Assembly (NCBI RefSeq): GCF_029589495.1
Contig: NZ_JAAIVF010000007.1
Span: forward strand, 186,001 to 250,000
Direction: 5' to 3'
Source of the DNA: Speluncibacter jeojiensis
Lineage (GTDB): Bacteria; Actinomycetota; Actinomycetes; Mycobacteriales; Mycobacteriaceae
DNA: 64,000 nt
Shown here: piece by piece, positions 7,734 through 16,505 of the stretch
Numbering within the stretch: position 1 is the stretch's first letter
Layout: each line of letters starts with the position of its first letter
Translations under genes and position numbers: made by a program
The notes under the pieces: model-generated
Seen by the model: only the letters and a program-made list of their open reading frames with translations
Database searches by the model: none
What the model was told of the DNA's origin: nothing

Positions 7734-8231
7734 CTACACCCCGCGGTACGGCTCCGCGCTGAGCAGCGTGACCTTCATGCTCGAGCCGTTGGGCAGCGTG
7801 TACTCGCGGGTGTCGCCGACGGCCGCGTTGATCAGCGCGCCGCCGAGCGGGGAGCTCGGCGAATAGACCTCGAGCTGACCGTCGCGGGCGCCTTCCTCGC
7901 GGGTGGCGATGAGGAACGTCTCGGTGTCCGACTCGTCACCGTCGTAGTAGACCTTGACGACCGAGCCCGGCAGCGCGACGCCGGACTGGGTGGGCGCCTC
8001 GCCGACCTTCGCGTTGTTGAGCAACTCCTGCAGCTGGCGAATACGCGCCTCCTGCTGACCCTGCTCCTCGCGGGCAGCGTGGTAGCCGCCGTTCTCCTTG
8101 AGATCGCCTTCCTCGCGCCGCTCGTTGATCTCGGCGGCGATGACCGGGCGGTTCGCGATGAGACTGTCGAGTTCACTCTTGAGCCGATCGTGTGACTCCT
8201 GGGTCAGCCAGGTCACCTGGGTCTCGGTCAT
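7734..8231 (-). CDS. greA: Transcription elongation factor GreA
   Basis: A 165-residue protein, normal length for GreA. Residues ~1-75 form the antiparallel coiled coil with the acidic tip ([19 protein letters not shown]) that reaches the RNA polymerase active site and stimulates cleavage of backtracked RNA. The C-terminal FKBP-like domain ends in [21 protein letters not shown] 8231 is preferred to GTG 8240: the GGGAG ribosome site is 8 nt from the ATG but abuts the GTG. The mRNA probably starts near 8358 and carries three hairpins before the ribosome site. The neighbours, DUF4307 (same strand) and mca (divergent), match the conserved mycobacterial order. Confidence 0.96.
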   Translation of the reverse strand: MTETQVTWLTQESHDRLKSELDSLIANRPVIAAEINERREEGDLKENGGYHAAREEQGQQEARIRQLQELLNNAKVGEAPTQSGVALPGSVVKVYYDGDESDTETFLIATREEGARDGQLEVYSPSSPLGGALINAAVGDTREYTLPNGSSMKVTLLSAEPYRGV

Positions 8232-8256
8232 CCTCGTCACTCCCTAAGTAAGTGGT

Positions 8257-8373
8257 GCCGCCGAGCGTGTCGGCGGCCGTTGGGACGTGGTGGCTCCATG
8301 ATCCACCCACGTCCGGCGCAAATGCAGCAATACACGACTCCAGCCCGGAGCCGTGTATCCGACAATGGTAGCA
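8257..8373 (-). promoter_or_regulatory. greA promoter and structured leader
   Basis: On the minus strand an extended -10 box TGCTACCAT (8365-8373) predicts transcription from about 8358. The leader then forms three successive hairpins: 8358-8330 (12 bp, one G-U), 8314-8283 (11 bp, one bulged base) and 8277-8257 (8 bp, 5-nt loop), ending about 16 nt before the Shine-Dalgarno. Nothing in this leader looks coding. Confidence 0.55.
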
Positions 8374-8452
8374 CCGACGGAGCGGCCCGGCAGGTGATCG
8401 CGATGTCCGCGCCGGACTGATCGGGGAGGGGTGAGGTCGAGAAAAGTCCTGG

Positions 8453-8896
8453 TCAGCCCGCTTTCAGATAGCTCGGGACGTTGTATCCGCACCCGTAGAC
8501 GTCGGCGTAACCCGACGGTGCCGACGTCGTCAACTCGGTACGGAAGGTGATGGTCTTGTCCTTCGAGGCCGGGATGAGCACCTCGCGCCGGCCGGTTTCG
8601 GCGCCGTCGCGGGACTTGGTGCGGACGATGCACGACGCCGGGCGGGACGGGTCGTCCCGGGTGAGGGTGAAGTCGATCTGCACCGTCGAGTCGTTCTTGA
8701 CGTCGAACGAGACCATCTTGGAACTCAGGTCGTTGGTGCTGGAGAACTTGATGTAGCCGATATACGCGATGGCCAGGCCCAATGCGACGACCACGACCGT
8801 CAGCGCCACGCGGGTCGCCCGCCGCGACCGCGGCGTCCCGCCGGTGGTCGGATACCGCCCCTCGGGTGGTGATTCCGGCGCTGCGGTGCTGTTCAT
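8453..8896 (-). CDS. DUF4307 membrane-anchored protein
   Basis: A 147-residue protein with one N-terminal transmembrane segment (VALTVVVVALGLAIAYIGYI, residues ~31-50) and an extracytoplasmic domain with two cysteines (SCIVRTKSRDG and DVYGCGYNV). It matches the DUF4307 family, whose genes lie between greA and mca across Mycobacteriales (Rv1081c position). The start ATG 8896 has no clear Shine-Dalgarno. An in-frame GTG at 8950 would add 18 residues with no obvious role. Function unknown; a single-pass protein facing the cell wall is the inference. Confidence 0.75.
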   Translation of the reverse strand: MNSTAAPESPPEGRYPTTGGTPRSRRATRVALTVVVVALGLAIAYIGYIKFSSTNDLSSKMVSFDVKNDSTVQIDFTLTRDDPSRPASCIVRTKSRDGAETGRREVLIPASKDKTITFRTELTTSAPSGYADVYGCGYNVPSYLKAG

Positions 8897-9122
8897 GGTG
8901 ATGCTTTCGGGTTCGGTCGGGCGATCGGTTCGGGGTAATGCTTCGGCCACTGCAGTGCTCCGGCCGACGGGATGGGACTATGGACCCGATGGCATCCGTT
9001 GATACCGGAAGATCCGTGGCCCACCGTCGGCGGGCACCGCGGTTCCACCTTATGACGATGCCGGCGCGAGGATCCGACCGGGACCGGCGAGACGGTCCCC
9101 GGAAGCAGAGGTGAGGGTACAA

Positions 9123-10001
9123 GTGGGCGGTCTGCGGCTCATGGCGGTGCACGCGCATCCCGACGACGAATCGAGCAAGGGCGCGGCGACCATGGCGCGC
9201 TACGCGGCGGAGGGCCACGAGGTGCTGGTGGTCACCCTCACCGGCGGCGAGCGTGGCGACATCCTCAACCCCGCGATGGATGTGCCCGGCATCGCGGACC
9301 GGATGGAGGAGGTCCGCCGCGAGGAGATGGCGCGCGCGGCGAAGATCCTCGGCGTCGAGCAGACCTGGCTGGGGTTCGTCGACTCCGGCCTTCCCCAGGG
9401 CGACCCGTTGCCGCCGCTGCCCGAGGGCTGCTTCGCGTTGGTGCCGCTGGAGGAGTCGACCGAGGCGCTGGTGCGGGTGATCCGAGACTTCCGCCCGCAC
9501 GTGATCACCACCTACGACGAGAACGGCGGGTATCCGCACCCCGACCACATCCGGTGCCACGAGGTCTCGATGGCCGCCTACGAGGCCGCCGCGGACCCGC
9601 AGCGCTTTCCCGACGCCGGGGATCCGTGGGAGGTGCTGAAGGTCTACTACTCGCACGGATTCATCCGCAAGCGCCTCGTGCTGTTCCAGGAGGAGTACGA
9701 GCGGCGCGGCGAAGAGTTCCCGATGGCAGACTGGTTGAAGAAATGGAAGACCGAGCAGGGTGACCTGATGGCCCGCGTGACCACCCAGATCACCTGCGGC
9801 GAATACTTCCCGCAGCGGGACGACGCGCTGCGGGCGCATGCGACGCAGATCGACCCCAACGGATCGTTCTTCGCGGTGCCGCTGGAGATTCAGCAGAAGA
9901 TCTGGCCCACCGAGGAGTACGAGCTCGCCAAGACCAGGGTGAGCACCGCGATCCCCGAGGACGACCTGTTCGCCGGCATCGACACGGGAGAAGACAAGTG
10001 A
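9123..10001 (+). CDS. mca: Mycothiol S-conjugate amidase
   Basis: A 292-residue zinc hydrolase of the LmbE/MshB family. The zinc-binding AHPDDES motif (residues 11-17) and the distal [10 protein letters not shown] give the His/Asp/His ligands. Mca cleaves mycothiol S-conjugates into a mercapturic acid, which is exported, and GlcN-Ins, which is recycled, thereby detoxifying electrophiles and antibiotics. GTG 9123 is chosen because GAGGTGAGGG lies 5 nt upstream and the first residues align with the family; GTG 9111 would remove the ribosome site. The gene overlaps the next start by one base (TGATG). Its presence shows that the organism uses mycothiol. Confidence 0.94.
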   Translation: MGGLRLMAVHAHPDDESSKGAATMARYAAEGHEVLVVTLTGGERGDILNPAMDVPGIADRMEEVRREEMARAAKILGVEQTWLGFVDSGLPQGDPLPPLPEGCFALVPLEESTEALVRVIRDFRPHVITTYDENGGYPHPDHIRCHEVSMAAYEAAADPQRFPDAGDPWEVLKVYYSHGFIRKRLVLFQEEYERRGEEFPMADWLKKWKTEQGDLMARVTTQITCGEYFPQRDDALRAHATQIDPNGSFFAVPLEIQQKIWPTEEYELAKTRVSTAIPEDDLFAGIDTGEDK

Positions 10002-10336
10002 TGCAGTCCGCGACACTACTGCTGGCTCAGGGTGTCCTGTGGCACGCCGACTTCGTCGACCCGAACAAGGACAACCCGAACGGACCCGAGTTCGGCAAGG
10101 CGTCCCCGATCGGCCTGGTGCTGATCCTGCTGCTGCTGATCGGCACCTTCCTGCTGATCAGGTCGATGAACCGGCATCTGCGCAAGCTGCCCGACAAGTT
10201 CGAGCGGGACAACCCCGAGGCGGACCAGGACGCCGACGACGGCACCGACCGCCGCCCGTCGCAGCCGACCGGCGACCACCTCGAGGAGCAGGCCCCCAGC
10301 GGCGGCGCCGCGCCGCCGCACACACCCGCCGGATAG
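10001..10336 (+). CDS. Small membrane protein coupled to mca
   Basis: A 111-residue protein whose ATG overlaps the mca stop by one base, so it should be translated by coupling. It has a short N-terminal hydrophobic segment, a second strong transmembrane helix ([20 protein letters not shown], residues ~36-55), then a charged, Pro/Gly-rich cytoplasmic tail. It occupies the position of Rv1083 in M. tuberculosis. Function unknown; the conserved link with mca suggests a role in thiol or envelope metabolism, but nothing in the sequence proves it. Confidence 0.75.
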   Translation: MQSATLLLAQGVLWHADFVDPNKDNPNGPEFGKASPIGLVLILLLLIGTFLLIRSMNRHLRKLPDKFERDNPEADQDADDGTDRRPSQPTGDHLEEQAPSGGAAPPHTPAG

Positions 10337-10364
10337 GCGCATCCGACCGGCTAGGTTTGGGCAC

Positions 10365-12374
10365 GTGAGTCACGACCGCAACACCCTCGGCCAGGCCACC
10401 AGTCCCTACCTGCTCCAGCACGCCGACAACCCGGTGCACTGGCAGCAGTGGGGTCCCGAGGCGCTCGCATGGGCGCGTGAACGGGACGTGCCGGTGCTGC
10501 TGTCGATCGGCTACTCGTCGTGCCACTGGTGTCACGTGATGGCCCACGAGTCGTTCTCCGACCCCGCGGTCGCGGAGGTGATGAACCGTGGCTTCGTGTG
10601 CATCAAGGTCGACCGCGAGGAACGCCCCGACCTCGACGCGGTGTACATGAACGCGACGCTGGCGATGACCGGTCAGGGCGGGTGGCCGATGACCTGCTTC
10701 CTCACCCCGGACGCGGAGCCGTTCTACTGCGGCACCTACTACCCGCCGCAGCCACGGGCGGGAATGCCGTCGTTCCCGCAGTTGCTCACCGCGATCTCGG
10801 ACACCTGGACGCACCGCCGCGACGACGTGCTCCAGGCGTCGGCGGCGGTCGTCACCGAGCTGCGGCGGGCCTCCTCGGGACTGCCCGACACCGGCGTGCC
10901 GGTCGACGCCGTGCTGCTCGACGCCGCCGTCCACGCGGTTCTCGCCGACGAGGACCGGGAGCGCGGTGGGTTCGGCGGTGCACCGAAGTTCCCGCCGTCC
11001 GCGCTGCTGGAGGCGCTGCTGCGGCACGTCGAACGCACCGGCGACGAGAGAGTGCTGGCCGCAGCGGTCCGCACCGCCGAGGCGATGGCGCGCGGCGGGA
11101 TCCACGACCAGCTCGCCGGCGGCTTCGCGCGCTATTCGGTCGACGCGGACTGGGTGGTCCCGCACTTCGAGAAGATGCTCTATGACAACGCGCTGCTGCT
11201 GCGCGCCTATGCGCACCTGGCGCGGCTGACCGGGTCGCCGGCGGCGGCCGCGGTCGCCGCGCGCACCGCCGAGTTCCTGCTGCGCGACCTGGCCACCGCC
11301 GAGGGTGGATTCGCCTCGGCGCTCGACGCCGACACCGACGGCGTCGAGGGCGCGACCTACGTGTGGACGCCCGCCGAATTGACCGAGGTGCTCGGCGACG
11401 AGGACGGCCGGTGGGCGGCCGACCTGCTGGCGGTGACCTCGGCCGGGACGTTCGAGGGCGGCGCGTCCGTTCTGCAGCTGCGTGCCGATCCGGACGATCC
11501 GGCGCGGTCGGAGCGGGTGCGGTCCGCGTTGCTCGCCGCCCGCGACCTCCGGCCCCAGCCGGGCCGGGACGACAAGGTCGTGACCGCCTGGAACGGGCTC
11601 GCGGTGACCGCGCTCGTCGAGGCCGGCCTGGCCTTGGGCCGGCCCGAGTGGATCGCGGCGGCGCAGCGGTGCGCGCGGATGCTCCTCGACCGGCACTTGG
11701 TCGACGGGCGTCTGCGCCGCGCCTCGCTCGGCGGCGTGGTCGGGCAGGCGCCGGGCGCGCTTGACGATCACGCGTGTCTGGCGGTCGGGCTGCTGGCCCT
11801 GCACCAGGCGACCGGCGACGCCGACCTGCTCGACGCGGCGTGCCGGCTGCTCGACGACGCGCTGGCCCACTTCGTGGATCCCGCCGAGCCGGGCAGCTGG
11901 TTCGACAGCGCGGACGATGCCGAGGCGCTGGTGCACCGACCTCGCGATCCGATGGACGGCGCCACCCCCTCCGGAGCATCGACGCTGGCAGAGGCGCTGC
12001 TGACGGCGGCCGCGCTCGCCGGGCCCGAGGCGTCCGCCCGCTACGGCGCGGCGGCAGCCGGGACGATCGCGCGGGCCGCGGTCCTGCTGCGGCGCGCACC
12101 GCGGTCCGCCGGACACTGGATGGCGGTCGCCGAGGCGCAGGTGCGCGGGCCGATCCAGGTCGCCGTCGTGGGCACGGAAGGCGCGGGTCCGCTGCTGGCC
12201 GCGGCGCGCCGACACGCCCCCGGTGGTGCGGTGGTCGTCGCAGGCACACCCGGGTCGACGCCGCTGCTGCAGGACCGTCCGCTGCAGGGCGGGCTCGAGA
12301 CCGCCTACGTGTGCCGGGGGTTCGTCTGCGACCGCCCGGTGACCACCGTCGACGCCCTCCGCGCCGCCCTGTGA
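10365..12374 (+). CDS. YyaL/SSP411-type protein (thioredoxin fold plus glucosidase-like domain)
   Basis: A 669-residue protein. The N-terminal ~170 residues are a thioredoxin-like domain with Cys53-x-x-Cys56 ([11 protein letters not shown]), followed by a long alpha/alpha toroid related to six-hairpin glycosidases/N-acylglucosamine epimerases. The start [19 protein letters not shown] is the family signature. Family members are widespread and poorly characterised; redox or cellulase-like roles are only guesses. A -10 box TAGGTT (10352-10357) lies 7 nt before GTG 10365, so the mRNA is likely leaderless and separate from mca. It sits at the Rv1084 position and converges on aroG, with a 20-bp perfect hairpin between them. 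Confidence 0.85.
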   Translation: MSHDRNTLGQATSPYLLQHADNPVHWQQWGPEALAWARERDVPVLLSIGYSSCHWCHVMAHESFSDPAVAEVMNRGFVCIKVDREERPDLDAVYMNATLAMTGQGGWPMTCFLTPDAEPFYCGTYYPPQPRAGMPSFPQLLTAISDTWTHRRDDVLQASAAVVTELRRASSGLPDTGVPVDAVLLDAAVHAVLADEDRERGGFGGAPKFPPSALLEALLRHVERTGDERVLAAAVRTAEAMARGGIHDQLAGGFARYSVDADWVVPHFEKMLYDNALLLRAYAHLARLTGSPAAAAVAARTAEFLLRDLATAEGGFASALDADTDGVEGATYVWTPAELTEVLGDEDGRWAADLLAVTSAGTFEGGASVLQLRADPDDPARSERVRSALLAARDLRPQPGRDDKVVTAWNGLAVTALVEAGLALGRPEWIAAAQRCARMLLDRHLVDGRLRRASLGGVVGQAPGALDDHACLAVGLLALHQATGDADLLDAACRLLDDALAHFVDPAEPGSWFDSADDAEALVHRPRDPMDGATPSGASTLAEALLTAAALAGPEASARYGAAAAGTIARAAVLLRRAPRSAGHWMAVAEAQVRGPIQVAVVGTEGAGPLLAAARRHAPGGAVVVAGTPGSTPLLQDRPLQGGLETAYVCRGFVCDRPVTTVDALRAAL

Positions 12375-12413
12375 GGCGGGTTGCGGGGTCCGGGACCCCG
12401 CAACCCGCCTCAC
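12371..12413. terminator. Bidirectional terminator hairpin (shared core family, copy 1)
   Basis: Perfect 20-bp stem with a 3-nt loop. It includes the stop codon of the YyaL gene and ends 3 nt before the aroG stop. The core GGTTGCGGGGTC/GACCCCGCAACC recurs in the hairpins at 15284 and 34709. Confidence 0.85.
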
Positions 12414-12416
12414 GGC

Positions 12417-13523
12417 TCAGCGGGCGCGGCGGGCGCGGACCGCGGCGGCCAGATCCTCGAGCAGCGTCTCGGTGGTCGCCCAGTCCATGCACGCGTCGGT
12501 GACGGACTGGCCGTAGGTCAGCGGCTGGGCGTCGATGCTCTGGTTGCCGGCGACCAGGAAGCTTTCCAGCATCACGGCCGCGACCGACTCCGAGCCGTCG
12601 GCGACCTGCGCACCCAGCTCGCGGGCGACCTCCGCCTGCCGCACGTGCGACTTGCCGCTGTTCGCATGGCTGGCGTCGACCATCAGGCGCGCAGGCAGGC
12701 CGGCCTTCTCCAGCAGCGCAACCGCGGCGGCGACGTCCTCGGGCCCGTAGTTGGTGCCACCTCGCCCGCCGCGCAGGATCACGTGCGGATCCGGGTTGCC
12801 GGTGGTCCGGACGACCGCGGACAGTCCCGAAGGGTCGGTGCCGAAGAACACGTGGCCGGCACGCGCCGAGCCGCAGCCGTCGACCGCCACCTGCACGTTG
12901 CCGTCGGTGCCGTTCTTGAACCCGATCGGCATCGACAGCCCGGAGGCGAGTTCGCGGTGGACCTGGCTCTCGGTGGTGCGCGCGCCGATCGCTCCCCACG
13001 AGACGGTGTCGGCGATGTACTGCGGACTGGTCGGCTCGAGGAACTCGCACCCGACCGGGAGGCCGGTGTCGAGCACGTCGAGCAGCAGCGTGCGCGCCAC
13101 CCGCAGACCGCGCGGCACGTCGTAGGACTCGTCGAGCCCCGGGTCATTGATCAGGCCCTTCCAGCCGACCGTCGTCCGCGGCTTCTCGAAGTACACCCGC
13201 ATGACCACGCACACGTCCTCACGCAGACGCTCGGCGACCGGCGCGAGCAGTCGCGCGTACTCGAGTGCGGCGGACGGGTCGTGCACGGAGCAGGGGCCGA
13301 CCACCGCGAGCATGCGGTCGTCGAGGCCGGAGAGGATCGCGCGGACCTCGTCGCGGCTGCGGGTCACCAGTTCGGCGCGGTCATGTCCGAGCGGCAACTC
13401 GGTGAGCAACTCGGCGGGCGAGGGCAGCGGCCGGAACTCGGCGATGTTGAGGTCGCTGGTGTGGGCCGGGTCGAGATCGGTGCCGGTCGTGGGCTCGGCT
13501 GCAGTGTCGAGATCGACAGTCAT
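12417..13523 (-). CDS. aroG: 3-deoxy-7-phosphoheptulonate synthase, type I
   Basis: A 368-residue DAHP synthase of the E. coli AroF/G/H class: VVGPCSVHDPSAALEYA, VCVVMRVYFEKPRTTVGWKG and DASHANSGK are family signatures. It condenses phosphoenolpyruvate and erythrose-4-phosphate, the first step of the shikimate pathway. M. tuberculosis has only the type II enzyme, whereas corynebacteria and many Mycobacteriales carry this second type. ATG 13523 follows GGAAGG by 6 nt. The upstream leader holds a 26-codon leader peptide with a Tyr-Trp-Arg-Phe run and a terminator-like hairpin, so expression is probably attenuated by aromatic amino acids. It ends against the YyaL gene at a strong bidirectional hairpin. 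Confidence 0.94.
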   Translation of the reverse strand: MTVDLDTAAEPTTGTDLDPAHTSDLNIAEFRPLPSPAELLTELPLGHDRAELVTRSRDEVRAILSGLDDRMLAVVGPCSVHDPSAALEYARLLAPVAERLREDVCVVMRVYFEKPRTTVGWKGLINDPGLDESYDVPRGLRVARTLLLDVLDTGLPVGCEFLEPTSPQYIADTVSWGAIGARTTESQVHRELASGLSMPIGFKNGTDGNVQVAVDGCGSARAGHVFFGTDPSGLSAVVRTTGNPDPHVILRGGRGGTNYGPEDVAAAVALLEKAGLPARLMVDASHANSGKSHVRQAEVARELGAQVADGSESVAAVMLESFLVAGNQSIDAQPLTYGQSVTDACMDWATTETLLEDLAAAVRARRAR

Positions 13524-13590
13524 TGATGGACCTTCCGCGAAGTGTGGCGGCGGGCCTGAAGTGATCCGGTGCCCGCCTCGTTAACGGCGA

Positions 13591-13672
13591 AAGGCAGAGA
13601 CGAACGTCTCTGCCTTGGGCTCCGGATGGAATGGGGGGTCAGCGCACTGAACCTCCGACTCCACCCGGAGCC
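13591..13672 (-). promoter_or_regulatory. Candidate attenuator of the DAHP synthase gene
   Basis: On the minus strand, 13672-13661 can pair with 13629-13618 (12 bp, one G-U). Immediately after, 13616-13605 pairs perfectly with 13602-13591 (12-bp stem, 2-nt loop AAGGCAGAGACG...), followed by TTT. The first stem begins 6 nt after the Phe codon of the leader peptide, so a ribosome stalled on Tyr/Trp/Phe codons would cover its 5' arm. Confidence 0.55.
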
Positions 13673-13719
13673 GAGGTAAAGCGCCAATATGCGCGGACCA
13701 CAATCACGCCGACGAGCAT
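13639..13719 (-). CDS. Leader peptide of aroG (Tyr-Trp-Arg-Phe)
   Basis: A 26-codon frame, ATG 13719 to TGA 13639, lying between the hemolysin III stop (13725) and the aroG start. Codons 11, 12 and 14 are TAT, TGG and TTT: three aromatic codons within four, and TAT/TTT are unusual in this GC-rich genome. The ATG is 5 nt beyond the hemolysin III stop, so translation may reinitiate there; a weak GGGTAG precedes it. Corynebacterium glutamicum has a comparable leader peptide in front of its DAHP synthase gene aroF, so the arrangement has a precedent. Confidence 0.6.
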   Translation of the reverse strand: MLVGVIVVRAYWRFTSAPGGVGGSVR

Positions 13720-13724
13720 AGCAG

Positions 13725-14399
13725 CTACCCGAACACGACCAGCCAGACCGCCACCAGATGGCAGATCGCGGCGACTGCGGTGGCGGCATGGAAGAACTCG
13801 TGGTGGCCGAACGTGGCGGGCCAGGGATCGGGCCACTTGGTGGCGTAGAGCACGGCTCCGACGCTGTAGAAGACGCCGCCGACGGCGAGCAGCACCATCG
13901 GCGCGATGCCCGCGGTGTGCACCAGCGTCGGGGCGACGAACACGATCACCCAGCCGAGCAACAGATACAGCGGCACGCCGACCCAACGCGGGGCGGTCGG
14001 CCACAGCATCTTCAGCACGACCCCCGCCAGCGCGCCCGTCCAGACCACCGCCAGCACCACACGTCCGGTCGACGGCGGCAGCCCGAACATCGCGAACGGC
14101 GTGTAGCTGCCCGCGATGAACACGAAGATCATCGAGTGGTCCGCGCGTTTCATGCGGGTGCGGGCGCGCACGGTCCGCCAGGTGATCCGGTGATAGGTCG
14201 CGCTGACCCCGAACAGGCCGCACACCGTGAGGCTGTAGATCGCCGTCGCCAGCGCTGCGCGGGTGCCGACCAGAGGCCACGACACCGCCACCAACGTGAT
14301 TCCGGCCACGACGGCGACGCTGCACGCCCAGAGGTGGATCCAGCCACGCATGCGGGGCTTGACCGGGTGCGTTTCGGGGGCTGCCTGGGGCTTCACCAT
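13725..14399 (-). CDS. Hemolysin III family membrane protein (PAQR-like)
   Basis: A 224-residue integral membrane protein with about seven hydrophobic segments. Family motifs: SATYHR in segment 2-3, [19 protein letters not shown], and [17 protein letters not shown] near the C-terminus. The conserved Asp and His residues are the likely metal-binding set of the YqfA/PAQR superfamily. The name comes from a Bacillus cereus protein; in actinobacteria a lipid-related membrane role is more likely than haemolysis. ATG 14399 (Met-Val-Lys) begins 13 nt after a perfect 20-bp palindrome that contains a -10-like TAGGTT. It holds the Rv1085c position and is divergent from the prenyl synthase. Confidence 0.88.
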   Translation of the reverse strand: MVKPQAAPETHPVKPRMRGWIHLWACSVAVVAGITLVAVSWPLVGTRAALATAIYSLTVCGLFGVSATYHRITWRTVRARTRMKRADHSMIFVFIAGSYTPFAMFGLPPSTGRVVLAVVWTGALAGVVLKMLWPTAPRWVGVPLYLLLGWVIVFVAPTLVHTAGIAPMVLLAVGGVFYSVGAVLYATKWPDPWPATFGHHEFFHAATAVAAICHLVAVWLVVFG

Positions 14400-14412
14400 C
14401 TGCGTCGGCACG

Positions 14413-14432
14413 AACCTACGGTACCGTAGGTT
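14413..14432. promoter_or_regulatory. Perfect 20-bp palindrome, probable TetR-type operator
   Basis: AACCTACGGTACCGTAGGTT is an exact palindrome in the spacer between hemolysin III (minus) and the prenyl synthase (plus). Its TAGGTT half on the minus strand could be the -10 box of hemolysin III, so a bound dimer would block that promoter. No regulator gene is adjacent, so the factor must be encoded elsewhere. Confidence 0.7.
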
Positions 14433-14499
14433 TCTGTCCGGGCGGCGCCGGTTGCGGTCGTCGGAGTGGCGTGGATCGCACGGCGTAGGCTCGCTAGCC

Positions 14500-14517
14500 G
14501 TGGTGATGATCGGGTGA
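14500..14517 (+). CDS. Five-codon leaderless mini-ORF overlapping uppS start
   Basis: A -10 box TAGGCT (14486-14491) ends 8 nt before GTG 14500. The frame GTG-GTG-ATG-ATC-GGG-TGA ends inside the start of the prenyl synthase (GTGA overlap at 14514-14517). If the mRNA begins at 14500, ribosomes would translate five codons and reinitiate on the synthase. No other initiation signal for the synthase is visible. Confidence 0.4.
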   Translation: MVMIG

Positions 14518-15281
14518 AGGTGCAGGATTCGCTGTACCGGCTGTATGAGCGGCGACTGCGGCGGGGACTCGAGGGTGCCCAGCGACCGCGACACGTCGCG
14601 GTCATGTGCGACGGGAACCGTCGATGGGCGCGGGAGAACGGATTCACCGACGTCAGTCACGGCCACCGGATGGGTGCGCTGAAGATCGCCGAGATGCTCG
14701 GCTGGTGCGACGCCGCGGGTATCGAGATGGCCACCATCTACCTGCTCTCCACCGAGAACCTGCGCCGCGACGCCGAGGAACTCGACACCCTCCTCGAGAT
14801 CATCACCGACGTGGTCGAGGAGATCTCCGGCCCCGGCAAGAACTGGCGGGTCCGCATCGTCGGCGCGCTCGAGCTGCTGCCGGACGACCTGGCCCGCCGG
14901 CTGCGGGATGCCGCCGACGGCACCGAGGGGCGCACCGGGACCCACGTCAACGTCGCCGTCGGGTACGGCGGCCGGCAGGAGATCTGCGATGCGGCGCGGT
15001 CGCTGCTGCAGTCCGAGATGGACAGGGGAGTCGGCGGCCCGGACCTGATCGAGTCGATCACGCCGGACGCGATCGGCAAGCACCTCTACACCTCCGGGCA
15101 GCCCGACCCCGATCTGGTCATCCGCACCTCGGGAGAGCAGCGGCTGTCCGGATTCCTGTTGTGGCAGAGCGCCTATTCGGAGATCTGGTTCACCGAGGCG
15201 TACTGGCCGGAGTTCCGGCGCGTCGACTTCCTCCGCGCGCTGCGCGACTACGCCGCGCGGCACCGTAGGTTCGGGGCCTGA
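14514..15281 (+). CDS. Short-chain Z-isoprenyl diphosphate synthase (UppS family)
   Basis: A 255-residue cis-prenyltransferase. The catalytic CDGNRRWA (Asp33) lies near the N-terminus, followed by [31 protein letters not shown] and the C-terminal [19 protein letters not shown]. It closely follows M. tuberculosis Rv1086, which makes omega,E,Z-farnesyl diphosphate, the first step towards decaprenyl phosphate, the lipid carrier for arabinan and peptidoglycan synthesis. GTG 14514 is chosen because the following residues ([14 protein letters not shown]) align with that family's N-terminus; there is no Shine-Dalgarno, but a 5-codon mini-ORF overlaps the start. It ends at a long hairpin facing the next minus-strand gene. 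Confidence 0.9.
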   Translation: MKVQDSLYRLYERRLRRGLEGAQRPRHVAVMCDGNRRWARENGFTDVSHGHRMGALKIAEMLGWCDAAGIEMATIYLLSTENLRRDAEELDTLLEIITDVVEEISGPGKNWRVRIVGALELLPDDLARRLRDAADGTEGRTGTHVNVAVGYGGRQEICDAARSLLQSEMDRGVGGPDLIESITPDAIGKHLYTSGQPDPDLVIRTSGEQRLSGFLLWQSAYSEIWFTEAYWPEFRRVDFLRALRDYAARHRRFGA

Positions 15282-15283
15282 GC

Positions 15284-15331
15284 CCCTGTGTGGGAGTTGC
15301 GGGGTCGGGACCACGCAACTCCCACACAGGG
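15284..15331. terminator. Bidirectional terminator hairpin (shared core family, copy 2)
   Basis: Arms 15284-15300 and 15315-15331 are perfectly complementary over 17 bp; the inner 14 nt can pair further with one mismatch. It fills the gap between the prenyl synthase stop and the hydrolase stop (15336) and shares the core GAGTTGCGGGGTC with the other two copies. Confidence 0.85.
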
Positions 15332-15335
15332 TGCG

Positions 15336-16505
15336 TCAACGCCCGTAGACGGCGTCGAGGTACCGGTTGGCCCGCGCGGACCCGACCAGCTGCGGTCCCA
15401 TCTTGTTCATCACGTAGGCGATCGTGAGGTTGCGGTCCAGGTCGGCGACCACCACCGAGCCACCGAACCCGGTCCACCAGCACGCCCGGCCGGCGGGCAC
15501 GCCGGGCATCGACGGGCTCGGCAGCGCCCAGCCGAGCCCGAAGCGCACGTGCGCGCCGAGCACCGGGTCCCTGCCGTCGGCCTGGACCTCGAAGATCCGC
15601 CCGACGGTCTCCGGAGCGGCGAAGCGGCGCCCGCCGACCGTGCCGCCGCAGGTGATCACCGACTGCACCAGTGCCACCGAGCGCGCGTTGCCCTGCCCGT
15701 TCGCCGCGCCCAGTTCCGCGGCGAGAAAGCCCGGATCGGTGGTGAGCGCGGGAGCGAACGCCGGGTTCGTCAGCGTCCGCAGCATGAGGCTGTCCGTGGG
15801 CAGTGAGGCGTAGTCGAACCCGGTGGGCGGGGGAGGAACCAGCGTGGCGATCCGTTCCGGCTGCGCGAGAAGTGATTCGGGTGCGCCGATCCAGTAGTCG
15901 GCGCCCAGTGGTACGGCGACCTCGGCGGCGAAGAACTGGCCGAGGCTCACGCCGGTGATCCGGCGCACCAGTTCGCCGACAAGGGTGCCGAAGGACATCG
16001 CGTGGTAGCCGGAACTCGCCCCGGGCGTCCACCACGGTGCCTGCCGCGCAAGCAGATCCGCAGCCGATGGCGTGTCGTACAGGTCCTCGACACGCATCCG
16101 TTCGTCCCATCCGGACAGGCCGCTGGTGTGCCCGAGTACGTGCCGGACCAGGACCGTCTGCTTGCCGGCCGCGGCGAACTCGGGCCAGTACTCCGCGACC
16201 GGTGCATCGGGGTCGAGCAGGCCGCGGTCGACGAGCACGAGTGCGGCCAGCGCGGTCATCGTCTTCGTGATCGAGTAGGTGTTGACGACGGTGTCGCGGG
16301 TCCAGGGCCGTCCCGAGGCGGCGTCCGCCGTCCCGCCCCACAGGTCGACGACGACCTCCTCGCCCGACATCACGCACAGCGACGCCCCCAGCTCGACGCC
16401 GGTCTCGAGATTGTGCCGCAACAGTTCCCGGACGCCCTCGAATCCGGGCGCGCAGACGCCGTCGAGGACCGGTTCGCTGCGTTCCTCGGTGGCGGTGGTC
16501 GTCAA
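15336..16505 (-). CDS. Beta-lactamase-fold serine hydrolase/esterase (class C-like)
   Basis: A 389-residue member of the serine beta-lactamase/EstB family: Ser78-x-x-Lys81 (TYSITKTM) is the nucleophile/base pair, and GYHAMSFG supplies the tyrosine motif. FGLGWALPSP and GFGGSVVVADL in the C-terminal part are typical of LipE/EstB esterases. No signal peptide is present, so it is cytosolic, which argues for esterase rather than antibiotic hydrolysis. It starts with TTG 16505, overlapping the stop of the upstream monooxygenase by four bases (TTGA), so it is translationally coupled. A Baeyer-Villiger-type monooxygenase followed by an esterase is a known way to open ketones via esters; the coupling fits this. 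Confidence 0.85.
   Translation of the reverse strand: MTTTATEERSEPVLDGVCAPGFEGVRELLRHNLETGVELGASLCVMSGEEVVVDLWGGTADAASGRPWTRDTVVNTYSITKTMTALAALVLVDRGLLDPDAPVAEYWPEFAAAGKQTVLVRHVLGHTSGLSGWDERMRVEDLYDTPSAADLLARQAPWWTPGASSGYHAMSFGTLVGELVRRITGVSLGQFFAAEVAVPLGADYWIGAPESLLAQPERIATLVPPPPTGFDYASLPTDSLMLRTLTNPAFAPALTTDPGFLAAELGAANGQGNARSVALVQSVITCGGTVGGRRFAAPETVGRIFEVQADGRDPVLGAHVRFGLGWALPSPSMPGVPAGRACWWTGFGGSVVVADLDRNLTIAYVMNKMGPQLVGSARANRYLDAVYGR

Noticed and set aside
15336-16505. Antibiotic-resistance beta-lactamase
   Set aside because: No signal peptide, esterase-like motif pattern and coupling with a monooxygenase argue for a cytosolic esterase.
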